Source: Niveibacterium sp. 24ML (GTDB lineage: Bacteria > Pseudomonadota > Gammaproteobacteria > Burkholderiales > Rhodocyclaceae). Taken from it: a stretch of DNA of 64,000 nucleotides. Below are positions 29,117 to 38,142 of the stretch, one piece after another; within the stretch, counting starts at the first letter, position 1; each line of letters begins with the position of its first letter. Under the pieces are notes generated by a model. The model searched no databases. It was not told the origin of the DNA and saw only the letters and a list, made by a program, of their open reading frames with translations. Both the position numbers and the translations under genes were made by a program. The stretch covers positions 62,001-126,000 of the forward strand of contig NZ_JAPFHA010000008.1 in the NCBI RefSeq assembly GCF_026586805.1, written 5' to 3'.

Positions 29117-29683
29117 ATGTCGATCATGTTGCTGGGCCTGTCCATGTTCTTCGTCGTGCATGTGCTGGCGTCGATTCCGTCGGTGCGCCGCGCCGCCGTT
29201 GCCCGTGCCGGTGAAAACGGCTGGCGGGGCGTCGTCACGATCAACGCCTTCGCCGGGCTCGGGCTGGTGGTGCTGGGCTGGCCCAATACACCCAACCCGC
29301 AGCTGTTTGCCCCCAGTGCGGCGGCCATCCGCCTGGCACCGCTGGCAGTCACCCTGGCGTTGGTGCTGTTCGTCGCTGGCGGGTTCAACTTTCCCGGCTA
29401 CCTGCGCGCGCGCCTGCACCATCCGATGGTCATTGGTGTGCTGATCTGGTCATTGATGCATCTGTTCGCCAACGGCGGCTTGCGGGAAACCGTGCTCTTC
29501 GGCTGCTTCGCGGCCTATTCGGCGTTTGTGCTGATCGTGGCCGTCGTCTTCCGCAAGCGGGCCGTGGTGACGCCCGTACTGGGCGCCGACCTCAAGGCGG
29601 CGGTAATCGGCCTGATCGCTGCCGGCGCGGTGATGCACGGCCACGCCTGGCTGTTCGGGGTGCCCGCATTGTTGCCGTATTGA
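29117..29683 (+). CDS. nnrU: NnrU-family membrane protein
   Basis: 188 aa, six hydrophobic segments. It matches NnrU: FVVHVLASIPSVRRAAV near the N-terminus, LYPLLSL-type replaced here by FAGLGLVVLGWP, RLHHPMVIGVLIWSLMHLFANG in the middle (the conserved HP...WS.AHL.ANG motif) and VLGADLKAAVIG near the C-terminus. NnrU was first found next to nitric-oxide reductase regulation genes. A tie to denitrification or isoprenoid modification is known for relatives, but no nir or nor genes are in the window. GGAG lies upstream of the ATG. Confidence 0.88.
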   Translation: MSIMLLGLSMFFVVHVLASIPSVRRAAVARAGENGWRGVVTINAFAGLGLVVLGWPNTPNPQLFAPSAAAIRLAPLAVTLALVLFVAGGFNFPGYLRARLHHPMVIGVLIWSLMHLFANGGLRETVLFGCFAAYSAFVLIVAVVFRKRAVVTPVLGADLKAAVIGLIAAGAVMHGHAWLFGVPALLPY

Positions 29684-29710
29684 GGTTGCGCTGAGGCCCG
29701 CCAGCGGGCC

Positions 29711-31333
29711 TCAGACGCGGAAGCGCGAGGTCACGCTGTCGAGCTCGGCGGCCGTCTGTTCCAGTGCCTGCGCAGTCTGGGCTGCAGAACTCATCTCCGC
29801 TGCAGTTTCTTCGACCTGGTGCGCGATGCGATCGACTTGCTGCGCGAGCAGGCTGCTGGCCTGGCTCTGTTCCCGGGTGGATGACGCGACATCGCGCACC
29901 AAGGCTTCGGCGGCCTGAGCGCCAGCTGCAATCCGGGTCAGCGTATCGGCCGCCGTCGCCGCCGCTTCGCGCGCCTTGTCGGCCAGCGGCAGCGCATGGT
30001 CCATGGTTTGCGCAGCGTCCAGCGTATCGTGCTGGATGCGCTCGACGACATGCGAGATTTCCGAGGTGGCCGTTTCGGTGCGGGCCGCAAGCTTGCGCAC
30101 TTCATCCGCCACTACCGCGAAACCCCGGCCATGTTCGCCGGCCCGCGCCGCCTCGATCGCAGCGTTGAGCGCGAGCAGATTGGTCTGGCCGGCGATTTCC
30201 TTGATCACTTGGGCGATACGCGAGACTTCCTCGGCGTTCTTGGCCAGCGCGCGCACCTGTTCGGCGGCCCCGCCCAAGGTCGACGCCATGCTGCCGATAT
30301 CGTCCGCAGCCTTCGATACCTGGCCCTTGCCTTCGCTCGCCAGCTCGGCCGCGTCGCTGGCGTGGCGCGCGGTTTCAGCGGCGTTGTCGGAGATGTGATT
30401 GATTGAAACCGTCAACTGCTCCATCGACGCGGCCATCGACTGGGTGCTGTCAGTCTGTTCTGCGGCAGCGTCCGCCACGGTCGTCGACGCGGCGTTGATC
30501 TCCTTGGCCGCGCTCGTCACGCGCGCTGCGCCGGCGCCAATCTCGCCGATCACGTCATGGAGCTTGCGCACCAGCCGGTCAAGCTCGCCGAGCAGACTGT
30601 CGCTGCGCGCGTTATCCAGGCTGACCGTGAGGTCACCATTCGCAACCGCGCGCATCACGGCCACCGCCTTGACCGGCTCGCCGCCGATGTCGCGCAACAC
30701 CGCCCTTACCACCGCCGTCGCGACGAGGCCGACGAGCATCAGAATCACGACGATCGCCGCCAGCACCTTCATCAGCTCCTGCCGGAACACGACATCGAGG
30801 TCATCAACGTAAAGGCCGGTACCGATTACCCAGTCCCAGGGTTCGAAATGCCGCAGGTATTGCAGCTTGGGCACCTGTTCCGTCCCGCCCGGCTTGGCGG
30901 TCAGCGTGTCGGTGAAGCCACTCTTGTCGAGTGCGGCGGTCACCATCTTGCGCACGGTGTAGGTGCCGGATTTGTCCTGGCGATCCCAATGGCTCTTGCC
31001 TTCGTACTCGGGCCGGATCGGGTGCGCCACGCCCATGGCCTTGGAGTCATAGACGTAGAAGTATTCCTTGCCCTGATAGCGCATCGATTTGAGCGTCTGT
31101 TTGGCGAGTGCCTGGGCCTGGTCCTTCTGCAATTCGCCCTTTTCCACCCGCGCCTGCAGACCGGCGACGACGCTGTACGCGATGTCGACGGCCGAAGTCA
31201 GTGTGAGCTTGCGGTCTTCGAGCAGCTGCGTGCGCAAATGGGCGATCTGCAGGGTGGCAAGAAACAGCATGCCGAGCAGGGCTACCGCGACGAGCACCAA
31301 CAGGCGGGTTTTCAGGCTCAGTCTGGCGAACAT
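29711..31333 (-). CDS. methyl-accepting chemotaxis protein with single Cache domain
   Basis: 540 aa. TM1 is residues 8-28 and TM2 about 190-212. The periplasmic region between them is a Cache_2/sCache domain ([40 protein letters not shown]). A HAMP-like linker follows, then the MCP signalling domain with the hairpin tip [48 protein letters not shown]. It senses a small molecule, probably a carboxylate, and controls CheA. It resembles the receptor at 47979 in architecture. No che genes flank it. Confidence 0.93.
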   Translation of the reverse strand: MFARLSLKTRLLVLVAVALLGMLFLATLQIAHLRTQLLEDRKLTLTSAVDIAYSVVAGLQARVEKGELQKDQAQALAKQTLKSMRYQGKEYFYVYDSKAMGVAHPIRPEYEGKSHWDRQDKSGTYTVRKMVTAALDKSGFTDTLTAKPGGTEQVPKLQYLRHFEPWDWVIGTGLYVDDLDVVFRQELMKVLAAIVVILMLVGLVATAVVRAVLRDIGGEPVKAVAVMRAVANGDLTVSLDNARSDSLLGELDRLVRKLHDVIGEIGAGAARVTSAAKEINAASTTVADAAAEQTDSTQSMAASMEQLTVSINHISDNAAETARHASDAAELASEGKGQVSKAADDIGSMASTLGGAAEQVRALAKNAEEVSRIAQVIKEIAGQTNLLALNAAIEAARAGEHGRGFAVVADEVRKLAARTETATSEISHVVERIQHDTLDAAQTMDHALPLADKAREAAATAADTLTRIAAGAQAAEALVRDVASSTREQSQASSLLAQQVDRIAHQVEETAAEMSSAAQTAQALEQTAAELDSVTSRFRV

Positions 31334-31499
31334 GGGTGACCTCCACTTTTCCGGCTCATACCCCTGCGGAACGCAATGCCATGCGGGGCAGGGAAGAGTC
31401 TGCTTAACGGCTCAAGTAGTGCAGGACTTGAGCGGGAGACGACCCCATCCGTCGCAGACTGCGTTAGAGTGGCGCCCGCCTTTCGTTCCCCGCAGCGCC

Positions 31500-31979
31500 A
31501 TGAAGCTCTACCTCGCCGGCCCAGATGTGTTTCGTACCGATGCCCTGCGCTGGGCCGCCGAGGCGCGCGAATGCTGCATGCGCTTCGGCCATGAAGCCCT
31601 GGTGCCGCTCGACGGCACCGGGCAGGACGCGGCGGGCATTTACGCCGACAACATCGCCATGATCGATGCGGCCGATGCGGTGCTCGCGAACCTGGCGCCC
31701 TTCCGCGGCGCCGAGCCCGATTCGGGTACCTGTTTTGAGGTGGGGTTTGCGATTGCACGCGGCAAGCCGGTGATCGGCTACCTGCCCGATGGTGAAGCCT
31801 TGCAGGCGCGTGTTGCGCGGCTGTTCGGGCCGTTGCGGCGCGATGCGCAGGGTTTGCTTGATGCACAGGGCCTGCGCGTCGAGGATTTCGGCCTGCCGGT
31901 CAACCTGATGCTGGCGGTGCCCGCACGGATCGTCAGCGGCGATCTGCGCGCAGCGCTCATGGCCTTGCAGGGCCGCTGA
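31500..31979 (+). CDS. nucleoside 2-deoxyribosyltransferase family protein
   Basis: 159 aa, flavodoxin-like fold. MKLYLAGPDVF at the start is the substrate-binding loop, IYADNIAMIDAADAVLANLAPFRGAEPDSGTCFEVGFA covers the helix and the catalytic Glu in CFEVGFA, and GKPVIGYLPD follows. These enzymes exchange the base of 2'-deoxyribonucleosides, or hydrolyse modified nucleotides, in salvage. The ATG at 31500 starts the fold; the frame upstream is a shadow. Single gene. Confidence 0.88.
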   Translation: MKLYLAGPDVFRTDALRWAAEARECCMRFGHEALVPLDGTGQDAAGIYADNIAMIDAADAVLANLAPFRGAEPDSGTCFEVGFAIARGKPVIGYLPDGEALQARVARLFGPLRRDAQGLLDAQGLRVEDFGLPVNLMLAVPARIVSGDLRAALMALQGR

Positions 31980-32052
31980 TCGGTCGCTTCGCTTGGCAGT
32001 GTCATGCGCTGCGATCAGAATCGGGGCTCCCACTTCCCTCACGAGCCCGACA

Positions 32053-33144
32053 ATGTCGCCCAAGCAACCTGAAGTCACACGCACCCTGCTGGCGGTGGTG
32101 ACGATCTCACTGCTGATCCTGACCTCGCTGTGGATCCTGAGCCCCTTCATCGGCGGCCTGATCTGGGCCACGATGGTGGTGGTGGCCACCTGGCCGATCA
32201 TGAAAGCGCTGCAGGCAAGGCTGTGGGGCAAGCGCAGCCTCGCCACCCTGGTGATGGTGGTCGCGCTCCTGCTGGTCTTGTTCGTGCCGCTGACGATCGG
32301 CATCTCCACCGTGGTTGCCCATGCCGGCGCGCTGGCCGATCTGCTGCCCAGGCTCGCCGAAGCCAAGGTGCCTGAACCCCCAAGCTGGGTGGCCAACCTG
32401 CCGTTGGTGGGTACGCGCCTGGCGGAGTCCTGGCACACGATCGCGGTGGCCGGTATCACCCCGCTGATCGCCAGCATCAAGCCCTATGCCGGCGAAGCGC
32501 TCAAGTGGACGGCGGCCCATGCCGGCTCGCTCGGCATGGTGGGGGTTCAGTTCCTGCTTACCGTAGTGATCGCCGCCATTCTCTACAGCACGGGCGAGGC
32601 GGCTGCGCGGGGGGTGCGCGGCTTCGCACGGCGACTGGCCGGCGACCAGGGCGACAAGGTGGTGATCCTCGCCGGTCAGGCGATTCGTGGCGTGGCGCTC
32701 GGCATCGTCGTCACCGCGCTGGTGCAGTCAACCCTCGGCGGTCTGGGTTTGTGGATCACCGGCGTGCCGTTTGCCGGCCTGCTCTCGGCGGTGATGTTCA
32801 TGCTTTGCCTTGCTCAGCTAGGCCCGATCCTCGTGCTCGTGCCGGCAATCGCCTGGCTTTACTGGAGTGGCGACAACACCTGGGGCACCGTGCTGGTTGT
32901 GTGGACCGTGATCGTCGGTTCGCTCGACAACATCCTGCGGCCCTGGTTGATCAAGAAAGGCGCCGATCTTCCCTTGCTGCTGATCTTTGCGGGCGTCATC
33001 GGTGGCTTGTTCGCATTCGGCCTCGTTGGCCTGTTCATCGGGCCGGTGGTGCTTGCGGTGACCTACACCCTGCTCGATGCATGGATTGGCGATTGCTGGC
33101 CGCGCGAGGATGAAGGGCAGAGCAAGCCTTCCCTTGAAAGCTGA
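32053..33144 (+). CDS. AI-2E family transporter (YdiK/TqsA type)
   Basis: 363 aa inner-membrane protein with about eight transmembrane segments. The family features are the paired N-terminal helices (LLILTSLWILSPFIGGLIWATMVVVATWPIM), the central amphipathic stretch, GVALGIVVTALVQSTLGGLG, and the conserved end PLLLIFAGVIGGLFAFGLVGLFIGPVVLAV. The family includes autoinducer-2 exporters, Na+/H+ antiporters and many uncharacterised members. The ATG at 32053 is preferred over 31993. It is followed by a strong terminator. Confidence 0.92.
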   Translation: MSPKQPEVTRTLLAVVTISLLILTSLWILSPFIGGLIWATMVVVATWPIMKALQARLWGKRSLATLVMVVALLLVLFVPLTIGISTVVAHAGALADLLPRLAEAKVPEPPSWVANLPLVGTRLAESWHTIAVAGITPLIASIKPYAGEALKWTAAHAGSLGMVGVQFLLTVVIAAILYSTGEAAARGVRGFARRLAGDQGDKVVILAGQAIRGVALGIVVTALVQSTLGGLGLWITGVPFAGLLSAVMFMLCLAQLGPILVLVPAIAWLYWSGDNTWGTVLVVWTVIVGSLDNILRPWLIKKGADLPLLLIFAGVIGGLFAFGLVGLFIGPVVLAVTYTLLDAWIGDCWPREDEGQSKPSLES

Positions 33145-33210
33145 GATGCGGCGCTTTGGTTCGCCCGGCGAATGATTCAGGTCATGCCGTGCGAATCTGA
33201 ACACCTCAGA

Positions 33211-33240
33211 ATGCCGGGCGGTAGTCCCGGCATTTTCTTT
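33211..33240 (+). terminator. rho-independent terminator after the AI-2E family gene
   Basis: ATGCCGGG-cggtagt-CCCGGCAT followed by TTTCTTT: an 8-bp stem with a T tract. It lies 66 bp after the transporter stop and 38 bp before the next ATG. Confidence 0.93.
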
Positions 33241-33277
33241 GCGCTGTTCTTATCGACCTCATCTTTCCGGACCCGCG

Positions 33278-35671
33278 ATGCGAAATCTCCCCCTCGCCGC
33301 CAGCCTGCTGGCAACTCTGGTTCTTGCCGCCTGTGGTGGCGGCAGCAGCAGCACCCCGGCGCCTGAACCCAAACCACCTGTCGTCACCGACTACACCATC
33401 GGCGGCCTTGTCAGCGGGCTGCCGCTTGGCAACACGATGGTGCTCACGCTCAACGGCGCCGCGCCGCTCACGGTGAGCGCCGATGGCGCGTTCAGCTTCA
33501 CGACGCGGCTGGCCGATGCCGCGACGTATCAGGCGCTGGTGATGACCCAGCCCGCCGGCGCAGTGTGCGAAGTGAGCAACGGGGCGGGCACTGTTGCCAA
33601 GGCCAATGTCAGCAACTTGCTCGTCAGCTGCCTGGTGCCCCCGCCACCCCCGCCGCCGGCACCGGCCGACTACGCCATCGGCGGCGAACTCACCGGCTTG
33701 CCGGCGAGCGAGAAGGTAAGCGTTTCGCTCAATGGCGGGGCGCCGCTGGAACTGGCGGGCAATGCCAAGTTCAGCTTCGCCTCACGTGCCGGCACAGGGG
33801 CCGCTTTCGATGTCCGTATCGTGCAGCAACCGGCCAGCGCCTATTGCGCCATCGCGCGTGGGGTCGGGGCGGTGCAGGCGCGCGACGTGGCCGACATTGC
33901 CGTGCGCTGCGCCAGCACCGCCAGCGACCCCGGCGCCCCGCTGCTGGACAACAGCAAGTTGCATCGCCTGCGCCTGACGATCACCGCAGACGAGTGGCAG
34001 GCCTTTGTGCAGAACACCGAACGCTCGCGCTATGACCAGGATGCACACGGCAATGGCGGCTGGTCCTTGTGGTCGATCAGCGAAGTCTATCGGCGCGGCA
34101 CGCTCGAGTACCTCGACGCGAACGGCGCATTGATCAAGTCGATGCCGGATGTCGGTTTCCGCATGCGCGGCAACACCAGCCGGCAGTGGCCCGAGGCCTG
34201 GACGCAGGACGCCGGCACCGGGCAATGGACCGGCGGCCCGCGACGCTTCCACATCAATCTGAAGTTTGACGAGGACTTCAGCGGCGATGAGAGTGCCTAC
34301 GCCTGTATCGATGCCAACGGGCCGGCGGCGGTTGATGGTCACCCGTGCTACCGGCGTGTGGCCGATGACATTGCACCGGTGCCGGGCAACAAGGACCGCA
34401 CCTTCATGGGCATGGAGAGTTTTGCCCTCAAATTCAACAAGGACGACCCGACTTATCTGCGCGAGCCGCTCGCCTACGCCATGCTGAACGATCGCGGCGT
34501 GGTGGCCGGGCGTGCCGTTCATGCCTCACTTGAGTTGGTGGTGACCGCAGGCGCCCGCGAAACAACGCTGTTCGGCCGCCCCTTGCCGCAGACCTACCAG
34601 ATGGGCGTTTTCAGCCTGGTCGAACCGGTCGACAAACTGCTGGTCCAGCGCCGCTTCGGCAAGAACGGCTACCTCTTCAAGGTAGGCGGCGGCGACCTGA
34701 GTGCGAACGATCCGGATAGCTGTCTGAGTTTTGAAGCGCGTGGCGGCACGAATGTCAGCGGCAGCTTCTGCCGGATCGGTATCGAGCAGCCCGACCCGGC
34801 CAACCGGGTCGAGTGGATTGGTGCCGCGAAGGCGAACGACCCGGCCTGGGTGAACAGCGACATCAACGACAGCAATGGTCAGCGTTCGCAGTTCAAGCCT
34901 TACCTGCCGAACTACGATCTGAAGACGAAGAAGTCGAGCCTTGCGGCCGGCCGTACCGAGCTGAAGAAGTTCATCGCACTGGTCAGCGATCCGGCGACCA
35001 CCGTGGCGCAACTTGAAGCGGTGTTCGATGTCGACGGCTTCATTCGAGCGCAAGCGGTAGACATCGCGATCGGCGCGGTGGATCACTACGTTCGGGTCGC
35101 CAACAACTACTACCTGTACCAGCACCCGGACACCAAGAAGTGGAGCTACATCCCCTACGACTATGACTTCGCGTTTCGCGACAACCACATTGCCTCGTGG
35201 CCCGAGAATCCGCCCTTCCGCAATGTTGCATCGGCCACCGCCTTAAGCGGCGCGAAGAGCTGGCGTTCAACCCGCATCGACGGCGTGAACCCGCGGCTCT
35301 ACGACATCGTGTTCGCCAGCGCCGCCAATCAGGCCAAGCTGCTGGCCGAAATTGCCGCCTTGCGCGAGCAATGGTTCGATTGGGCTGGCCGCACCGGCCC
35401 GATGATCGAGCAATGGCTTGGGCGCATCGAGCCGGCGATTGCCAGAACAAACGTCGCAGAACCGGATTCGGGCGATACGCAGTACAAGCGCGCCGCCGCC
35501 ACCGGCGACAGCTACACCTATTCAAGCTGGGTGAACGAGTCGAATCCGCTGGCGACCCAGCGCGGCGGCCCCTACCCGGGCAATGCGCTGGCGCCCAGCA
35601 TCCAGAGCAATGACACGCTCAAGCGATTCATCGCAACGCGCAACGCGGCACTCGCCGCCGAAGCCAAGTAG
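33278..35671 (+). CDS. CotH-kinase-family lipoprotein
   Basis: 797 aa. The lipobox is LAAC (Cys20), with a Gly/Ser/Pro linker. Two tandem beta-sandwich repeats of about 85 residues follow (YTIGGLVSGLPLGNTMVLTLNG; YAIGGELTGLPASEKVSVSLNG), each ending in a Cys pair, and a poly-Pro linker joins them. From about residue 235 comes a CotH domain: HRLRLTITADEWQAF, DVGFRMRGNTSRQWPE, FSLVEPVDKLLVQRRFGKNGYLFK and YNYYLYQHPDTKKWSYIPYDYDFAF. CotH proteins are atypical kinases first known from spore coats. This surface-exposed Gram-negative form has no known substrate. Confidence 0.85.
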   Translation: MRNLPLAASLLATLVLAACGGGSSSTPAPEPKPPVVTDYTIGGLVSGLPLGNTMVLTLNGAAPLTVSADGAFSFTTRLADAATYQALVMTQPAGAVCEVSNGAGTVAKANVSNLLVSCLVPPPPPPPAPADYAIGGELTGLPASEKVSVSLNGGAPLELAGNAKFSFASRAGTGAAFDVRIVQQPASAYCAIARGVGAVQARDVADIAVRCASTASDPGAPLLDNSKLHRLRLTITADEWQAFVQNTERSRYDQDAHGNGGWSLWSISEVYRRGTLEYLDANGALIKSMPDVGFRMRGNTSRQWPEAWTQDAGTGQWTGGPRRFHINLKFDEDFSGDESAYACIDANGPAAVDGHPCYRRVADDIAPVPGNKDRTFMGMESFALKFNKDDPTYLREPLAYAMLNDRGVVAGRAVHASLELVVTAGARETTLFGRPLPQTYQMGVFSLVEPVDKLLVQRRFGKNGYLFKVGGGDLSANDPDSCLSFEARGGTNVSGSFCRIGIEQPDPANRVEWIGAAKANDPAWVNSDINDSNGQRSQFKPYLPNYDLKTKKSSLAAGRTELKKFIALVSDPATTVAQLEAVFDVDGFIRAQAVDIAIGAVDHYVRVANNYYLYQHPDTKKWSYIPYDYDFAFRDNHIASWPENPPFRNVASATALSGAKSWRSTRIDGVNPRLYDIVFASAANQAKLLAEIAALREQWFDWAGRTGPMIEQWLGRIEPAIARTNVAEPDSGDTQYKRAAATGDSYTYSSWVNESNPLATQRGGPYPGNALAPSIQSNDTLKRFIATRNAALAAEAK

Positions 35672-35692
35672 GAAGCGCGGGCGAGCTTGCAG

Positions 35693-35731
35693 AACGGCCC
35701 TGAGCCTCGCGGCTCAGGGCCGTTTTCATTG
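35693..35731 (+). terminator. rho-independent terminator after the CotH gene
   Basis: A perfect 14-bp stem AACGGCCCTGAGCC/GGCTCAGGGCCGTT with a TCGC tetraloop, followed by TTCATT. It is in a convergent gap and may also serve the ParA gene from the other side. Confidence 0.95.
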
Positions 35732-35746
35732 CAGCGCGCGCCGCTT

Positions 35747-36496
35747 TCAGGCGCCGCCGCGGGAAAGACCCGCACGGGAGAGGAAGCTCGCGCACAAAGG
35801 GTTTTCCGGTGCGCTGGCGGCTTGCGATGCCACCGGCCGCAGCAGGCGGGGCGGTGCCGCTTCAAAGGCAAGCACCTCGTCGATCCACGCAGTGAGCAAG
35901 GCCCAGTCGTGGCGATAGTTTTCTACCCGTGCCGGCGGGAAGTCGAACAAGGACAAGCCCTGTTCGAGAAACTTGCAGTAGGCCTGCGCGCTGCGGATCG
36001 TGCCGAGGTAGTCGATCTCAAGCCCGGCCGCCCAGGCGCTCAGCGCCTCGGCATTGCGCGTGCGAGCGTCGATCCGCATCCCGACGCAGGCGATGCGGCA
36101 CTTGCCCGTGGCCACGCGTGGCAAGGTCCGCAGCTCGGCAATGCAGTCGGCTGCGGCGGCGCGGTCGAACACAGAGCTGGTGGCGGGCAGCAGGATCGCG
36201 TCGGCGTAGAGCGCCACTTTCATCAGCCCCACGCCCTGGAAGCTGCCGGGGGTGTCGAGTACGACATGTTCGGTGCCCAGCGGCGGGCGCGCGAAATTGC
36301 GCTCGTCGATGGTCCAGCCGCGGATCGGCGCCCGTTCGGGGCTGCGCAGGCCAAGCCAGAGCCGCGATGACTGCTGCCTGTCGACATCGCCCAGCATCAC
36401 CGAACACCCGCGTGTGGCCAGGTAGCCGGCAACATGGGTTGCCAAGGTTGATTTGCCCGAGCCGCCCTTGCGGTTCACGACGGCGATCACGCTCAT
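35747..36496 (-). CDS. orphan ParA/MinD-type ATPase
   Basis: 249 aa. The deviant Walker A is KGGSGKST (residues 10-17), the Walker A' Asp is in LGDVDRQQSS, and Walker B is VVLDTPGSF. There is no ParB gene beside it and it is too short for a plasmid ParA with an N-terminal HTH. Orphan ParA proteins position cargoes such as chemoreceptor arrays, carboxysomes, PHA granules or conjugation machines. The C-terminal tail (VENYRHDWALLTAWIDEVLAF) is typical of the VirC1-like ParA subfamily. Its cargo is unknown. Confidence 0.85.
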   Translation of the reverse strand: MSVIAVVNRKGGSGKSTLATHVAGYLATRGCSVMLGDVDRQQSSRLWLGLRSPERAPIRGWTIDERNFARPPLGTEHVVLDTPGSFQGVGLMKVALYADAILLPATSSVFDRAAAADCIAELRTLPRVATGKCRIACVGMRIDARTRNAEALSAWAAGLEIDYLGTIRSAQAYCKFLEQGLSLFDFPPARVENYRHDWALLTAWIDEVLAFEAAPPRLLRPVASQAASAPENPLCASFLSRAGLSRGGA

Positions 36497-36701
36497 CGCT
36501 GCGGCTCCCGGATTACTGATGTGATGCGTTCTGCCATGCCTGCCTGCTGTGTCAGTGCCACGCTCATGCGTAAGTCATTGAGCGCTTATTGAGCTCAGTC
36601 TAGCTCAGCAGGCCTGATTTGTTGCAGCCAGACGCCGGCACCGCCGTGCGACCGGCGCCCGCCATGGCAAAGTAGTGGCCCACGCTTGCCACTTATCCAC
36701 G

Positions 36702-37388
36702 ATGGATACCCGCGATTTCACCCAGCAGGTGCTCGCCGCGCTGCTGCCCTTGGCCTCGGCCGAACGCCGCGTGCCGATGCAGGCCTACATGAAGCATCGC
36801 TTTCCCTTCCTCGGGATCGCCACGCCGGCCAGGCGCGCCGCCACGCTGCCGCTGATCCGCGCCTTGCGGCAGCCTTGTGCGGCGGATCTGATCGCCGCGG
36901 CAACAGCTTTGTGGGCACTGCCGGAGCGGGAATTCCAGTACGTCGCAGCGGATCTGCTTGCGCGCCATTCGCGACAGATCACGCTGGCCGAGCTGCCGGC
37001 CCTGCTCGACTTGGTGCGGGCGCGCGCCTGGTGGGACAGCGTTGACCCGCTCGCCGGTGTGATCGGCGATGTGCTGCAGCGCGCGCGGGTGCGCGACCCC
37101 GGTGCCCAGGCAAGCATGGATCGGGCGGTGCAGGACGGCGATTTCTGGGTACGGCGCGTCGCGATGCTGCACCAGCTGGGCTGGCGCGAGGCCACCGATC
37201 TGGCGCGCCTGTTCGCCTACGCGGAACGCCTGGCACCCGAGCGCGAGTTCTTCATCCGCAAGGCCATCGGCTGGGCGTTGCGCGATGCGGCGCGGCATCA
37301 CCCGGCGGCGGTGCAATCCTTCGTGGCGCAGATGGGCGACCGGCTGGCCGCGCTGAGCCGCCGCGAAGCGCTCAAACACCTTGGCTGA
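36702..37388 (+). CDS. DNA alkylation repair protein, AlkD-like
   Basis: 228 aa, all-helical HEAT-repeat protein. Family hallmarks: YMKHRFPFLGIATPARRAAT near residue 30, EREFQYVAADLLARH, ARAWWDSVDPLAG, DFWVRRVAMLHQLG and EREFFIRKAIGWALRDAARHHP. It excises N3- and N7-alkyl purines without base flipping. Conserved aromatic and acidic residues (W, D in WWDSVD; R in VRRVAML) that form the catalytic cleft are present. The ATG at 36702 is chosen; an ATG nine codons upstream is possible. Confidence 0.93.
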   Translation: MDTRDFTQQVLAALLPLASAERRVPMQAYMKHRFPFLGIATPARRAATLPLIRALRQPCAADLIAAATALWALPEREFQYVAADLLARHSRQITLAELPALLDLVRARAWWDSVDPLAGVIGDVLQRARVRDPGAQASMDRAVQDGDFWVRRVAMLHQLGWREATDLARLFAYAERLAPEREFFIRKAIGWALRDAARHHPAAVQSFVAQMGDRLAALSRREALKHLG

Positions 37389-37408
37389 TTGCGGCACACT
37401 GCCATCCC

Positions 37409-37951
37409 ATGCAGCCCCAATCGCCCTTCCGTTACCTCGCCGGCTACCCCGAGCGACTCAGCGCACCGGTGCGCGCCCTCATTGAAGCGGGCCGTCTTGG
37501 CGCCGTGCTGCGCGAGCGCTACCCGCAGGCGCATGAAGTGCGCACCGACCGTGCGCTGTACGACTACGTCAGCGCGCTCAAGTCGCGCTACCTGCGCAGC
37601 GCGGAACCGCTCAGCAAGGTGGCTTACGACAACCGGCTGCATGTGATCCGCCACGCCTTGGGCACCCACACCACCATCTCGCGGGTGCAGGGCAACAAAC
37701 TCAAGGCCAAGCGCGAGATCCGCGTGGCCAGCGTCTTCCGCGAGATGCCGCCGGAATTCCTGCGGATGATCGTCGTGCACGAACTGGCCCACCTGAAGGA
37801 GCGCGATCACGACAAGGCCTTCTACCAGCTGTGCCAGCACATGGAGCCGGCCTACCACCAGCTGGAGTTCGATCTGCGCGCCAGCCTCGTGCTGTTCGAG
37901 GCGACCGGCGAGCGCCCCTGGGCGCCCGCTGCGGTGCCGCCCGTGGCTTAG
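37409..37951 (+). CDS. YgjP-like zinc metalloprotease (M48/DUF45)
   Basis: 180 aa. The zinc-binding HELAH motif is at residues about 132-136, and the third ligand is probably His144 in KERDHDKAFYQLC. The RVQGNKLKAKREIRVASVFREMPPEFLRMIVVHELAH block matches YgjP/WLM-like proteins, which are small cytoplasmic gluzincins. It starts 20 bp after the alkD-like stop and may share its transcript. Substrate unknown. Confidence 0.85.
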   Translation: MQPQSPFRYLAGYPERLSAPVRALIEAGRLGAVLRERYPQAHEVRTDRALYDYVSALKSRYLRSAEPLSKVAYDNRLHVIRHALGTHTTISRVQGNKLKAKREIRVASVFREMPPEFLRMIVVHELAHLKERDHDKAFYQLCQHMEPAYHQLEFDLRASLVLFEATGERPWAPAAVPPVA

Positions 37952-37960
37952 CAAAAGCTC

Positions 37961-38105
37961 GGGAAGGTCTGAATAAGTGAGCGAGACGGATGCAGCGCAA
38001 GGCGCGGCGCGCGCAGCGACCAAGCCATATCAACGGAATAGGCGCGGGAGCGAGCACGCCGCAACGCAGCGATGCGCCGTCGCAGCCAATTATTCAGGCC
38101 TTCCC
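37961..38105. repeat. 145-bp element bounded by 16-bp inverted repeats
   Basis: Left end GGGAAGGTCTGAATAA (37961-37976) and right end TTATTCAGGCCTTCCC (38090-38105) are inverted with one mismatch. The 113-bp interior is rich in GCGC and contains smaller inverted pieces. It looks like a REP/MITE-type intergenic element. No open frame or transposase is inside. Confidence 0.75.
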
Positions 38106-38142
38106 TAGCCGGCGCCCGCGGGCGGGTCCTACAATCGGCGGC

